From Streptomyces canus (GTDB taxonomy: Bacteria > Actinomycetota > Actinomycetes > Streptomycetales > Streptomycetaceae), in contig NZ_JAUSYQ010000002.1 in assembly GCF_030816965.1 (NCBI RefSeq), positions 124,001 through 188,000 of the forward strand: a DNA stretch of 64,000 nucleotides, given 5' to 3'. The notes below the pieces were generated by a model. The model made no database searches, was not told the DNA's origin, and saw only the letters and a list, made by a program, of their open reading frames with translations. Of this stretch, positions 16,705 through 26,129 are shown piece after piece. Position 1 is the first letter of the stretch, and the number at the start of each line of letters is the position of its first letter. Made by a program: the position numbers and the translations under genes.

Positions 16705-17555
16705 CGATCGAGATGCCCGAACTGTCCTACGAAGTCCTGGTCTCTGACGGCGTTCCCCGGAAGATCGATCTTCAGCTGCCGAACGGCGACGGGATCGTGT
16801 CCTCGCCGATCTCATCCACCCTGATCACCGGAGAACGCGACGCGGTCCTGGTGGACCCGCCGCTGACTCACACCCAGATCGCGCAGGTCGCCGAGGGCTT
16901 GGCGCGCTCAGGGAAGCGTCTGGCGTACGTCTACGTCACCCACGGCCACCCCGACCACTGGTTCGGCACCGCGACGCTGCTGGAACGGTTCGGCGACGCC
17001 GACAGCGTGGTGTACGCCACCGAGGGCACCATCCGGCAGATGCGCAGCCAACTGGAGAGCAAGGACAAGGGGTTCGCGAAGACCTTCCCCGGGGTCCCGG
17101 AGAACACCCCGGTCCTCGCCGTGCCCGTGCCGACCGAGGGATTCCGGCTGGAGGGCCGAGTCCTCCGGGCCGTCGAGACCGGTCACACCGACACCGACGA
17201 CTCCAGCGTCCTGCACGTGCCGTCGATCGGTCTCGTCGTCGCCGGGGACGTGGTCTACAACGGCGTGCACCTGATGATGCTCGAAGGCGGTGACGGCGGC
17301 CTTCAGGCGTGGCTGGACGGCATCGACCGGGTCGCCGCACTCGATCCGCGCCACGTGGTCGCCGGTCACAAGAAGGCAGACCTGCCCGACGACCCGAAGA
17401 TCCTGGACGAGACCCGGCAGTACCTGCGCGACGCGATCCGGCTCCTGGCCGGCAAGCCGGAGCCGCTGGAGTTCTTCGAGGAGATTTCGAAGCTCCACGG
17501 TGACCGGCTCAACCCGGGACCCCTTTGGTACAGCGCCCTGGGCCTGCTCGCCTGA
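16701..17555 (+). CDS. MBL-fold metallohydrolase
   Basis: This 284-residue cytoplasmic enzyme carries the metallo-beta-lactamase signature THGHPDHW (about residue 76), AVETGHTDTDDSSVLH with the next metal His, an Asp in GLVVAGDVVYNG, and the final His in HVVAGHKK. The two-metal site is therefore complete. The overall type is that of Streptomyces MBL hydrolases found next to oxidoreductases, which act on esters or lactones. It overlaps the preceding MDR gene by 4 bp and is followed 66 bp later by a D-2-hydroxyacid dehydrogenase. The three could act successively on one small molecule, which is inference. Confidence 0.87.
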   Translation: MTIEMPELSYEVLVSDGVPRKIDLQLPNGDGIVSSPISSTLITGERDAVLVDPPLTHTQIAQVAEGLARSGKRLAYVYVTHGHPDHWFGTATLLERFGDADSVVYATEGTIRQMRSQLESKDKGFAKTFPGVPENTPVLAVPVPTEGFRLEGRVLRAVETGHTDTDDSSVLHVPSIGLVVAGDVVYNGVHLMMLEGGDGGLQAWLDGIDRVAALDPRHVVAGHKKADLPDDPKILDETRQYLRDAIRLLAGKPEPLEFFEEISKLHGDRLNPGPLWYSALGLLA

Positions 17556-17621
17556 GCCACACCGCGTCGCCACCCCACGAAGACAGGCGCATCACCTCGA
17601 CGAAATACGGAGGTTGCCGAC

Positions 17622-18575
17622 ATGGCCACCCGCATGAAGATCGCGATCCTCGACGACTATCAGAACGTCGCGACGAGCCTGGCCGACTGGGGATCGCTCG
17701 TTGCCGAAGTCGTCGTTTTCACCGAGCCGTTCGCCGATGCCGACGAGGTGGTCCGTAGCCTCGCCGGGTTCGACGTGCTCGTGGCCATGCGGGAGCGCAC
17801 GCGATTCCCGGCCGAGGTCCTGGAGCGGCTGCCCGACCTCCGGCTCCTGGTCAGCACCGGCCCCGCCAATGCCGCCATCGACCTTACGGCCGCCCACAGA
17901 CTCGGCATCACGGTGTGCGGGACCCGCTATGAGTCCCACCCCACCATCGAGCACACCTGGGCGCTGATCCTCGGTGCCACGAGAAACCTGGTCGTCGAGG
18001 CGGAGTCGATGCGCGCCGGCGGCTGGCAGGTATCGGTCGGCGAGGGGCTGCACGGCAGGACTCTCGGCATTCTGGGCCTCGGTCGCGTCGGCTCCGGAGT
18101 GGCACGGATCGGACAGGCCTTCGGAATGGACACCATCGCATGGAGTCGGAGCCTGACCCCCGAAACCGCCGCCGAGCACGGCGCGCGGGCGGTGACGAAG
18201 GAGCGACTCTTCACCGAAAGCGATGTGCTCTCGATCCACGTACCGCTCAGCAAGCAAACACGCGGGCTGGTCGGCGCGGCGGAACTCCGGTCGATGAAGC
18301 CCTCGGCCCTCCTGGTCAACACCTCACGCGGACCGGTCGTCGACGAGGTCGCCCTGATCGACGTCCTGCGTGAGGGCGCGATCCGAGCAGCCGCCCTCGA
18401 CGTGTACGACACCGAGCCGCTACCCGCGGACCACCCGTTGCGGGCGCTGCCGAACGCGCTGCTCACGGGGCACGTCGGATTCGTGAACCGCGACTTGTAC
18501 GAGATTTTCTATCAGGACTCCGTCGAGGACATCGCCGCGTTCCAGGCGGGTTCTCCCGTGCGGCTGATGAAGTAG
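17622..18575 (+). CDS. D-2-hydroxyacid dehydrogenase
   Basis: The 317-residue NAD(P)-dependent enzyme begins after a GGAGG site. It has the NAD-binding motif TLGILGLGRVGSGVARIGQA (about residue 145). The catalytic set is Arg in LVNTSRGPVVDE, Glu in YDTEPLPADHPL and His in ALLTGHVGFVNRD. Together they give the classic Arg-Glu-His arrangement of phosphoglycerate/glyoxylate dehydrogenase-type proteins. A C-terminal ACT domain is absent, so it is not a serine-pathway SerA. It probably reduces a 2-keto acid made by the neighbouring pathway. It is the last gene of the group led by tetR, and decayed DNA follows. Confidence 0.87.
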   Translation: MATRMKIAILDDYQNVATSLADWGSLVAEVVVFTEPFADADEVVRSLAGFDVLVAMRERTRFPAEVLERLPDLRLLVSTGPANAAIDLTAAHRLGITVCGTRYESHPTIEHTWALILGATRNLVVEAESMRAGGWQVSVGEGLHGRTLGILGLGRVGSGVARIGQAFGMDTIAWSRSLTPETAAEHGARAVTKERLFTESDVLSIHVPLSKQTRGLVGAAELRSMKPSALLVNTSRGPVVDEVALIDVLREGAIRAAALDVYDTEPLPADHPLRALPNALLTGHVGFVNRDLYEIFYQDSVEDIAAFQAGSPVRLMK

Positions 18576-18623
18576 GAGCCGAAGACGACGACCCGACCGA
18601 CTCACACACCGCCTCTCTCCCAT

Positions 18624-18930
18624 GTGACGGCTCCGACGCGGTTCGTCACGGCGAACGGGATTCGGTACGCCTGCCGGCGCTTCGGCGCCGAGACCGGCAC
18701 ACCGCTGGTGTTCCTGCGGCATTTCCGTGGCGGCATGGATCACTGGGATCCTGCGGTGACGGACGGACTGGCCGCGAACCGTCCGGCCATTCCGTTCGAC
18801 AACACAGGCGTCGCAAGCTCCAGTGGCCAGACCCCGGACACCGTGGAAGCGCAGGCCGATGACGCGGCGGCGTTCATCCAGGCGCTGGGCCTGACCCGCG
18901 TTGGACTCATTCATGCCACGCAGCATGCGC
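18624..18930 (+). pseudogene. Alpha/beta hydrolase N-terminal fragment
   Basis: Starting at a GTG, the frame reads MTAPTRFVTANGIRYACRRF then TPLVFLRHFRGGMDHWDPAV and RPAIPFDNTGVASSSGQTP. It continues to AFIQALGLTRVGLIH. This is the first third of a hydrolase-1 type protein, ending just before the expected G-x-S-x-G nucleophile elbow. Beyond about 18,930 the sequence belongs to an IS5-type remnant, so insertion or deletion destroyed the gene. Confidence 0.6.
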
Positions 18931-18956
18931 CATCGGACACGGTGGTGCCCCCTACT

Positions 18957-19093
18957 GCCGTGCCGACCGACGCCTCGCCCGTGACTACGAACGCCACCCG
19001 CACCGCTCCGAAGCCATGATCCACCTCGCGATGATCGACCTCATGGCCCGCAGACTCACCGGTGAAGCCACGCTGAACTGGCGCGGAACCTAA
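18957..19093 (+). mobile_element. IS5-type transposase C-terminal remnant
   Basis: One plus frame reads RADRRLARDYERHPHRSEAM then IHLAMIDLMARRLTGEATLN and a stop at 19091-19093. This matches the final helices of DDE transposases of the IS5 group in Streptomyces. It ends 20 bp from the stop of the recombinase module. Confidence 0.55.
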
Positions 19094-19112
19094 CCCCGGA
19101 CCAAACGCTCAG

Positions 19113-19514
19113 TCAGGACGGCGCGGGCGTGCGGCGGGTAGGCAGCGGAAGAACGGCGGCGCCGCTGCGCAGAGCGTCATTTTCGAGGGTCAGCTGGCGG
19201 ATGGCCTCCTCGTACAGGGCGAGAGTGCGGCGCAGGTCGGTGTTCTCCTTCCGTAGCCGGCTCAGGTTGGCTTCCGTACGTACGTCGGATCCGGAGGGTA
19301 CCCGCGGAACCGCAGGCCGGGCTGGGGCCGGGGTGTGGGGCCGGAAGTGCGCGTCGATCAGGTCGGCGTAGTGCCGGTGGAAGGTGGCGTGCGGGATGTC
19401 CAGGAACCGCTCGACCGCGGTCACGGTGGGCCGCCGTCCGCGGGCGGCGGCCTCGGCAAGGACGGTGTCGATGGCGGCTTTGACGGTGTCGGTGTCGGGC
19501 AGAACGCGTTTCAC
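19113..19514 (-). CDS. Small coiled-coil protein of recombinase module (DUF6262/TnpC-like)
   Basis: The 133-residue protein starts at GTG 19514, which overlaps the stop of the third recombinase by 4 bp. Residues about 25-60 (RRPTVTAVERFLDIPHATFH then RHYADLI) form a helix-turn-helix-like unit. Residues about 80-120 (LSRLRKENTDLRRTLALYEE then AIRQLTLENDAL) are a heptad-rich coiled coil. Size, position and architecture match the small last protein of Tn554-type modules (TnpC, about 125 residues) and DUF6262 proteins that accompany actinobacterial integrases. It probably assists or orients the recombinases. Its precise role is unknown. Confidence 0.75.
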   Translation of the reverse strand: MKRVLPDTDTVKAAIDTVLAEAAARGRRPTVTAVERFLDIPHATFHRHYADLIDAHFRPHTPAPARPAVPRVPSGSDVRTEANLSRLRKENTDLRRTLALYEEAIRQLTLENDALRSGAAVLPLPTRRTPAPS

Positions 19515-21582
19515 TCGGCGATCTCCGGGGTGTGGCGGGTGAGGAACGCGGCGGTGGCACGGTGCTGTTCCTCAAGGCGGTGGCGGACGTAGGGGGCGAG
19601 GTGGTCGCGGTTGGCCAGGGCCTCCTTCAGCTTGGTCAGGTGGCCGTTCAACGCCTGGCGGTTGGCAGGCGTGAGGGCGGTGTTTCGGCAGGCCAGGGGC
19701 TGGCAGTCGGCCAGGACGGGCTGGCCGTCGCCGGGAGCGTTGGACGTGCGGCACAGGGCGCGGTCGGGGTTGTAGACGCAGGTGACGAAGGTCCCCAGGT
19801 ACAGGTGCGGGTCGTGGCGGGCCACGATGCGGCGCAGGCGGGCTTCGTCAGTGACGACCTGGCCGTCGAAGACGGTGTGCCGGGCGAACTCGGCGAGCCG
19901 GGCTTCGGCCTCGGCGCCGGCTGGTCCTGAAAGCGTCGGTCGGTCTTCGTCAGCGCCCATCTCGGCGAGGAGCTGGCCCCGGGCGAGGGCTTGCTCGGCT
20001 TCGACCTCGTCGCGGAAGCCGGAGTCGCTGGTGCCGGCGTAGCCCTCGAACATTTGAATGCACTGGTGGCGGTATTGCAGGGCTCCCGCGATGGCGCCGC
20101 CGGGGCGGCGGGCGATGAACCAGGCCAGGGTCCGCCGGAACTGGCGCGTGGTCAGCCGAGGCAGCCGGCCCCGTTCCAGGGGTATCCCGTCGGGGCGGCT
20201 GCGGTCGTCGCAGTAGGCGGTGATCCAGGAGATCAGGAAGGTGATGTCCTTGTTGGTGGTGTTGCTGTTGGGCACCGGGAATGCGCTGCGGCGGCGGGGG
20301 CTGGGTGCGGGGGCGAGCAAGTAGGGCTGGTCCTGGGGCTGGAAGCGTTCGAGGACGGCGATGGCCCGGGCGACGGGGGCGGTGACGATCCAGGTGGCCT
20401 CCGCGCCGTGGACGTCTTCGCCCTTGAAGGCGAGGCTGGCCAGCCGGTGCCGGTAGACATGCCCGTCCGGTGCCTGCTGGACGCTCAGGCATCCGCGCTT
20501 AAGGTGCTTGATCTCGGAGTCGCGCATGCCGGAGAGATAGGCGATCACGATCCAGCAGGACACCAGAAGCAGCCGCTCCATGCGTGCGACGTCGTAGTAC
20601 GAGATGCGCTCCAGCCACGGTCGGCCCTCCAGCCGCCCCTGGGGAGCGTGCGCGAGCGGGCAGTCCGTGTCGACTCCGACGTCGCCGACGGCCTCCGCGA
20701 TCATCTGTCGTGGCCGGGCCTCGTCCAGGCGGTGAACGGGATAGCCCAGCAGTCGAGCCAGGTAGCTGGTGCTGGGGAAGGGCTCACCTCGGCGGGCGGA
20801 GGCCAGGCGCGCGGGTGCCGCTGGCAGGGGGTGGCGACGGCGACGGAAGTCGTCCAGCAGTTCCGCCAGCGCGGTGGGCAGGTCAGGGCCGGCGGGCGAC
20901 CGGGCATCGATAGCGTCGCGCTCTGCGCGGGCAGCCAGGACATCGTCGGCGAAGTCGTCGACCCAGCGCATCGCCCAGCTCAGCAGCGGTGCTACGACCT
21001 GCTCGGGGATGCGGTCGGTGAGATTCTCTCCGCCCGCGCGGCGGTGATGGCGTGCCCATGCTTGCCACAGGGGCCGTCGCAGCGGATCCTGGCCGAGGTG
21101 GTCGGGCAGGACATTCCGGTAGGCCAGAACATCCGCACCGCTCGCCGGTTGCATCGGGTGGCACCGCCGGACAGCCGAAGTGCCGTGATCTCGCGGTGGT
21201 AGTCGTCCAGGTCCTCACCGTCGAGCTCCCGCAGGGTGCGGTCGCGGCCGTGGACCCACCACAGGAAACGCCGCACACAGCCGAAGTAGGTACGGATGCT
21301 GTCGATCGCCAAGGGCAGCTCCCCTGGCGGGGTGTCGTGGGCGAGTAGAGCGAGGAACAGCGGTTTGGCGACATCGACCAGCGCAGGCGGCAGCAGCGTG
21401 AAGTCCAGCCGGAGGGTCTTCTGGTCAACCCGCAGCCAGGCTGGCGTCAGCACCCATACATCCTCGGCGTAGCGGGACGTCTGCTCCAGGACGGCGTGAT
21501 CGCGCAGCGGACGCCCGGCCAGCACCAGAGTGTCGCCGGGCACCGCGGTTGGCCGTGCGGCGGTTTCGAAGGCACTGGTCAC
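19511..21582 (-). pseudogene. Third tyrosine recombinase, one-base frameshift
   Basis: A product of about 690 residues results if one base is restored. GTG 21582 ([19 protein letters not shown]) overlaps the previous stop by 4 bp. The core-binding region runs to LDDYHREITALRLSGG. Near 21,131 the sequence TTCTGGCCTAC appears to lack one G, and the next frame continues AYRNVLPDHLGQDPLRRPLW. The catalytic domain has box I AYLSGMRDSEIKHLKRG, a box II variant TTRQFRRTLAWF, YRHQCIQMFEGYAG with the presumed nucleophilic Tyr, and a Cys-rich tail (CVYNPDRALC, then CQPLACRNTALTP) that may bind zinc. Everything else looks intact, so this is recent decay or a sequencing error. Confidence 0.8.
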
Positions 21583-23396
21583 GGGGCTTCCTTCGGGCCG
21601 TCCAGCAGGTCGAGCGGCAGTAGAGGTTTCCCCTGGGCGGCAGCGGCGTGCTGGGCGGGGCTGAAGCGGGGCAGGATGTCGCGGGTCAGGATCTGCCAGG
21701 TCGTACCGTGCTGGGCAGTCCACTGCTCGGCGTCGCGCTGCTGGAGATCCTCACGCAGGGCGTCGACCAGGGCGAGGAGAGCGGGCAAGTGCCGCTCCAG
21801 CACCAGCGCGTTGGAGCAGCTGAAGCAGCTAAGAAACGAGCTTCGGCATCGGCCGCCGGCCGGATGGTGCTCCATGTCGAGACACGAGGCGGCGAGCGTG
21901 TCGAGCTCTCCCACCTCCGCTTTGTTCCGTGCGGTCTGGGGCACGGCCTTGGGGTCCGCCCCACCTAGCCGGAGCATGACGTCGCGGGCGTGGTGTTCGG
22001 CGTCGGTGATTGCCTCGGTCAGCACGTCGGCGGCCCACTCGCTGATGAACGGATCCGCTCGCAGGTAATGGGCGAAGGACGTCTGCGCCGTGTTGGTCAG
22101 CCGGGCGGACGGCAGGTGCCCGCCGACCCGCTTGGCCGTACGGGCCTCGACGGTCTTCTTCATCCGGGTCACCAACATCTCAAGCGGCGCCCCGTCGTCG
22201 CCGACCAGTCCGTGGCCGTCGGCCCACGCCCTCAGCTTCAACTTGCGGGCCAGCTCAGCATCGAACGGGCCGCAATGCCCCGCGGTCGCGGCATGCCGGG
22301 CGCCGCCACGACCGCTGCCCGCCCAGATCGACCACACCGAGGCGGTATGGGAGAACGCGCGGCTGCGCGCCATCATCCGGTGCAGCAGCAGGTAGAAGCT
22401 GCCCATCGTCCTCAGGTCCCGGTCCGGATCGACACTCCAGTGCACGCTCGCCCGGGAGTTGGCCTTGCCCCGGCGGCGCTTGGTCAGCGTCACCGCGACC
22501 GCCCGTTCCTCCAGCAGCCGGTGCTCAGCGGGCAGTTCCTTGAGCGTCTCCGGGTTCCTGCCGCTCAACCCTGCCGCGTAGATCAACAGCGGGGCGAGGT
22601 CCGGGTCGATGGCGAACAGCTGCCGCGCCTGTGCGTAGCAGGCCGCCGGATACTCGCCCGCCGAAAGCCCTCGGTAGTCCACCTGGACCCGCCCCGTACG
22701 CGCCATCGCCTCCAGCCGTACGCCCTGCTCCCGTTCGGCGAGAGTCAGGGAATCGGGGGCCTCGAGGAAGCGCCGCAGCAGGCTCTCGCCCGCCGCGAGC
22801 CGGTCACGGATAGCCGCCACGTCCGAACGGGCGGCAGCCATGACGGCCTGGAACTCCCGGTCCGAGTACCCCGGACGCATCTCCTGCTGGGCATCCACCC
22901 CGTGGCCGCGCTGCCCGGCGAAGTCCGCTGCCGTCCGATCCAGCCGGTCCTGGCCAGGCAAGGCGCGCACGATCCGCAGCAGCCCCTGGAGGTCTCTGCG
23001 AGCAGACTTCTCCGAGCACGTCTCCCGCCGTGACATCAGATACCGCTCCAGATGACGCGCCCGCAGGTCCTCCACCCGCTGCGGCGGAACAGGAAGGCGG
23101 TCCAGGAGCAGGAGGAACCGTTTGATCGACTGCCACTGGCCGCTCGCCGCCCGCTGGGTCCGGCACCCGCCGCCAGGCCCGATCCGCACCCCCAGCGCGT
23201 ACGCGAAGTCCAGATGCATCCCCGGCAGCGGCAACTCCTCGAACCGGAACACGCACTCGCGCCCGTCCTCCCCGGTGAACCGCGCTACCGGCGATCCCCC
23301 CTCCTTGGGAACCTCCACGACCGGTGGCGGCTGATAGAGCCCCTCGGGCACAGCCGCCGCACACCCGCGGCCCGCGCGCGGTGAGTCCTGGCTCAC
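21579..23396 (-). CDS. Second recombinase-type protein (605 aa), catalytic boxes unclear
   Basis: GTG 23396 ([14 protein letters not shown]) overlaps the stop of the upstream recombinase by 4 bp. The central region is that of large actinobacterial integrases. It has a SAM-like core-binding segment ([20 protein letters not shown]), a box-I-like [19 protein letters not shown], a basic [17 protein letters not shown] stretch, and [20 protein letters not shown] near residue 480. A C-terminal [20 protein letters not shown] with a C-x2-C pair follows. I cannot place a clear HxxR pair or nucleophilic Tyr, so it may be a structural partner of the other two recombinases. Length resembles TnpB-class proteins of Tn554-like modules. 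Confidence 0.72.
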   Translation of the reverse strand: MSQDSPRAGRGCAAAVPEGLYQPPPVVEVPKEGGSPVARFTGEDGRECVFRFEELPLPGMHLDFAYALGVRIGPGGGCRTQRAASGQWQSIKRFLLLLDRLPVPPQRVEDLRARHLERYLMSRRETCSEKSARRDLQGLLRIVRALPGQDRLDRTAADFAGQRGHGVDAQQEMRPGYSDREFQAVMAAARSDVAAIRDRLAAGESLLRRFLEAPDSLTLAEREQGVRLEAMARTGRVQVDYRGLSAGEYPAACYAQARQLFAIDPDLAPLLIYAAGLSGRNPETLKELPAEHRLLEERAVAVTLTKRRRGKANSRASVHWSVDPDRDLRTMGSFYLLLHRMMARSRAFSHTASVWSIWAGSGRGGARHAATAGHCGPFDAELARKLKLRAWADGHGLVGDDGAPLEMLVTRMKKTVEARTAKRVGGHLPSARLTNTAQTSFAHYLRADPFISEWAADVLTEAITDAEHHARDVMLRLGGADPKAVPQTARNKAEVGELDTLAASCLDMEHHPAGGRCRSSFLSCFSCSNALVLERHLPALLALVDALREDLQQRDAEQWTAQHGTTWQILTRDILPRFSPAQHAAAAQGKPLLPLDLLDGPKEAP

Positions 23397-24316
23397 GCGG
23401 CCACCGCCGACCGCTCCAGCCAGCCCTCCTCGCTGAAGCCCGCCGGCTCCCACGCCCCTTCCGGCACCAGCTCCAGGCGCGTACGCATCTCCAGCTCCTG
23501 CAGAGTGTGCAGGTAGATCGCCGTGGTAGTCGCCGACCGGTGACCCAGCCTGATCCGCACCCAGTTCAACGGGTCCCCGAACACCCGCTGATACGTCAGC
23601 CGCTGCTGCTCGTTCATCTCGCCCAGTGCCTGCAGATGTCCCCGCCACAACAGCTCCAGCGTGGTCACCGCGTAGGAATGGCGCAGCATGTGCGGGGTCG
23701 CCGCAACGCCGACGCCTCGGGCACGGCACCGGTCGTTGGCATCGGCGAAGACCTGCTTCCACCCGGAGACCGTCATCGGCAGACCCCACTGGTTCAGCCA
23801 CACCATCGCCGGCTCCCACCCGCCGTCCGCTGTGGCCACCAGCAGCCGGCGCCGCTCAGCCGCGTCCAAGCGAGCCACCGGCACCCAACGGCCCCCGATC
23901 CTTACCCTGGGCGCGGCCGGGTCCTCTACCAGCAGCGACCGGCGAGATGGGGTGTAGAAGCCGCGCGAACGGCCGTAGTCGAGCATCTCCGCCCGGTCCC
24001 ACTCCATATAGTCCCGCACGTCCCGCAGCACGGACACCGGCCAGTACACCGCCCGCCCCGAGTGCCCCTTGGAGATCGCGTGCGGCAGCATCGCCCGCGC
24101 GTTGACAATCCCGGACCCAGCCGGCGGGAGCTCCGGCACCTCGAACACCGTCAGCGCCGAGTGCTCGCACAGCCGCAACCCCGTACGGATCATCGAGTCG
24201 GCATACGCTGCGTTCCGCGCCGCCCACCTGCCCCGGAACGCCCGCCTCGGCATCTCGTTCGCGTCAAATCCGCTCAGCCCCACGTTGCGCCACAGCCGAT
24301 ACGACCTCGGCGGCAA
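23393..24316 (-). CDS. First tyrosine recombinase, catalytic half
   Basis: This is the C-terminal 307 codons of the first recombinase, following directly, in the same frame, an in-frame TGA at 24317-24319. The next codon is TTG and could restart translation. The catalytic set is complete: Arg in [32 protein letters not shown] (H-x-x-R), [20 protein letters not shown] with the second His and the Tyr nucleophile. It ends with GTGA overlapping the second recombinase. If the stop is read as a sense codon, the whole protein is about 500 residues. Whether it is made as two polypeptides or is dead cannot be told from sequence. Confidence 0.8.
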   Translation of the reverse strand: MPPRSYRLWRNVGLSGFDANEMPRRAFRGRWAARNAAYADSMIRTGLRLCEHSALTVFEVPELPPAGSGIVNARAMLPHAISKGHSGRAVYWPVSVLRDVRDYMEWDRAEMLDYGRSRGFYTPSRRSLLVEDPAAPRVRIGGRWVPVARLDAAERRRLLVATADGGWEPAMVWLNQWGLPMTVSGWKQVFADANDRCRARGVGVAATPHMLRHSYAVTTLELLWRGHLQALGEMNEQQRLTYQRVFGDPLNWVRIRLGHRSATTTAIYLHTLQELEMRTRLELVPEGAWEPAGFSEEGWLERSAVAA

Positions 24317-24895
24317 TCACTTCACCTCGCGCCGTGGCCCCGTGTGCGACGCCTCGGCCGGCACCTGCCGCACCGAGCTCCCGTCAGCCCCGCGGCGCCA
24401 CGGCGACCAGGCCACAGATGCGCGCTGGCGAACGGGGTTGGCTCGTACGAGGTCCTGCTCGATCGCCCACAGGTAGAACTGGTTGACCGTAGAGACTTCC
24501 CGGTCCCAACTGGTGTCTTCCACTCGGGGCCCGGAGTCGTCGCGACGACGCCACCACTCGTACGCCGCCCGATCGTCCATCGTCGCGTCGCGCCAGTCGC
24601 ACCGGCCTCGCCCGAACCACAGGAAGTCGAAGTATGTACGCAGGTCCCGGGCATGCGCGGCCTGAGTGTTCCACGGTGAAGATGCCAGCCACACCGAGAA
24701 GTAGCGGTTCAAGGCCACGTCGTACTCGGCCGCCGGGCTCATCAGGAACGGCTGCCCCTCGGGCACGCCCAGGTCATCCAGCCGCTGATCCAGACCGCCG
24801 AACAGGCCACTGAACTCCCGTATGAATGGAGTCACTTCCCTCGGCCACGCCGGGTCCCGCCGGGTGAAGTGCACCCGCCACCCTGTGATCGACAT
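24317..24895 (-). CDS. First tyrosine recombinase, N-terminal DNA-binding half
   Basis: From ATG 24895 (MSITGWRVHFTRRDPAWPRE) 192 codons encode a core-binding SAM-like domain (NTQAAHARDLRTYFDFLWFG, then STVNQFYLWAIEQDLVRANP). They end at TGA 24317-24319, immediately before the catalytic half in the same frame. No Shine-Dalgarno site precedes the ATG. Intact homologues would run through this point, so a point mutation of a sense codon to TGA is the simplest explanation. Confidence 0.72.
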   Translation of the reverse strand: MSITGWRVHFTRRDPAWPREVTPFIREFSGLFGGLDQRLDDLGVPEGQPFLMSPAAEYDVALNRYFSVWLASSPWNTQAAHARDLRTYFDFLWFGRGRCDWRDATMDDRAAYEWWRRRDDSGPRVEDTSWDREVSTVNQFYLWAIEQDLVRANPVRQRASVAWSPWRRGADGSSVRQVPAEASHTGPRREVK

Positions 24896-25049
24896 GACGC
24901 TGGACGATAGCCGCGGACAGCTCAACAGCGCATAACCCAAGTGGGACGGTTCTCCAGACACTCAGACGAGACCGGCCCCGCCCACGATGCCCGCGACCGC
25001 GCCAAACAGCGGCCTCGATGCGCTGTCCGCCAAACCAGTTGGGCCGGGC

Positions 25050-25383
25050 CCTGTACTCGGAGTCTCCGTCGCGACGAAAACCGTGGCCCGCTCGAGGACC
25101 TCCACGTCCTCCCGCAGCCGGCGGTTCTCCCGCCGCAGTCGGCCAGTTCCTCGCGTTCGCTGCTGATCAGGTCACCGCGCTCGCCCGCGTCGGTCTCGGC
25201 CTGGCTCACCCACAGCCGCACCGCGGTCTCGATCAGGTCGAAGTCCTTGGCGATCTGGCCGACCGAGCGGTCACCACGTCGGCACAGCTCGACGATCGCG
25301 GCCTTGAACTCCGGCGTGAACGAACGGTGAGGCCGAGGCTTCTTCTTCCCATCCTCTCCATGATGGCCATCCTTCCGGGGCAC
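25050..25383 (-). mobile_element. IS3-family OrfA remnant, frameshifted
   Basis: From a GTG at 25383 the frame reads KKKPRPHRSFTPEFKAAIVE then LCRRGDRSVGQIAKDFDLIE and TAVRLWVSQAETDAGERGDL. This is the HTH domain of an IS3-type OrfA. One base is missing after EREELA; the next frame continues LRRENRRLREDVEVLERATV with the leucine zipper. OrfB is absent. It flanks the right side of the recombinase module. Confidence 0.78.
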
Positions 25384-25655
25384 AACCCCTGATCTCAGAT
25401 GTCCGTCAAAGCGGATCAAGCCCAGTTGATCGCTCCTTCGCGCCCGCGGACAGATGCTCTGTCGTGCCTCACGCGCCCAGGCCGACGCGATGGGAGTTCG
25501 TCGGCTCAGGTCAGGCAAGCCAGGCCCGCCCTCTCAGGCCGCTCCGTAACGCCACCAGCGCCAGCTCCCACCCCGGAGCTGACCAGCCGCTGTCGCCGTG
25601 CCGTCGCCACGCCCGTACCCCTACAGTGGGGTCGATGCCGAGGAGGCGTACTGAC

Positions 25656-25901
25656 ATGGACCAAGAACACATCCTGGCCAGGATCAAGACGATGGTCGAC
25701 GACGAACGCAGGCTCCGCGACGCCCTCGCGGCCGGACAGATCGACAGCACGACCGAACACGCTCAGCTCGGGCAGCTGGAACGCGAACTGGACCAGTGCT
25801 GGGACCTGCTGCGCCAGCGGCGCGCGAAGACGGAGTTCGGCGAGAACCCGGACGAGGCGCACGTACGCCCTTCGTCACAGGTCGAGGGCTACCTAGACTG
25901 A
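25656..25901 (+). CDS. DUF2630 family small protein
   Basis: The 81-residue cytoplasmic protein starts at ATG 25656 after an AGGAGG site. It is helical and acidic (EHILARIKTMVDDERRLRDA, then LGQLERELDQCWDLLRQRRA) and ends VEGYLD, the typical end of DUF2630 proteins. The family is widespread in actinobacteria and its function is unknown. The gene is intact and monocistronic. Confidence 0.85.
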   Translation: MDQEHILARIKTMVDDERRLRDALAAGQIDSTTEHAQLGQLERELDQCWDLLRQRRAKTEFGENPDEAHVRPSSQVEGYLD

Positions 25902-26129
25902 CTGCGGCTCCGGGCATGGCCGGACCGCCCCCGTCGCTCCCACCATGCCCGGCACGGGCAGAGCCCGTCCAAAGGCGGTTTACTTCGCCCCTGTCAGCCG
26001 GGCGCGCCACGCAGGCGATGTGACAGGCTCCTGCAGGAGAGGGTGAACGCGACTGGCCCAGCAGGTCTTCGCCGGACACCGACGTGCCCCTCGTCTTCGA
26101 TGCAGAACCCGGTCCAGGCCCACCCGCAC

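Larger units (their letters stand above)
19113..24895 (-). mobile_element. Four-gene tyrosine-recombinase module (Tn554/RIT-like)
   Basis: Reading from 24895 down to 19113 there are three large tyrosine-recombinase-type genes and one 133-residue coiled-coil protein. The junctions first/second, second/third and third/fourth are all GTGA, where the GTG start of one gene overlaps the TGA of the previous one by 4 bp. The layout matches Tn554 (tnpA, tnpB, tnpC) with one extra recombinase, or recombinase-in-trio elements. The module is flanked by an IS5 remnant on the left and an IS3 remnant on the right. I see no terminal inverted repeats, as expected for Tn554-type elements. No cargo gene lies between the recombinases. 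Confidence 0.75.

Noticed and set aside
19113..19514. A transcriptional regulator call for the small coiled-coil protein
   Set aside because: Its position, GTGA coupling to recombinases and TnpC-like size point to a recombination accessory role, though DNA binding is likely.
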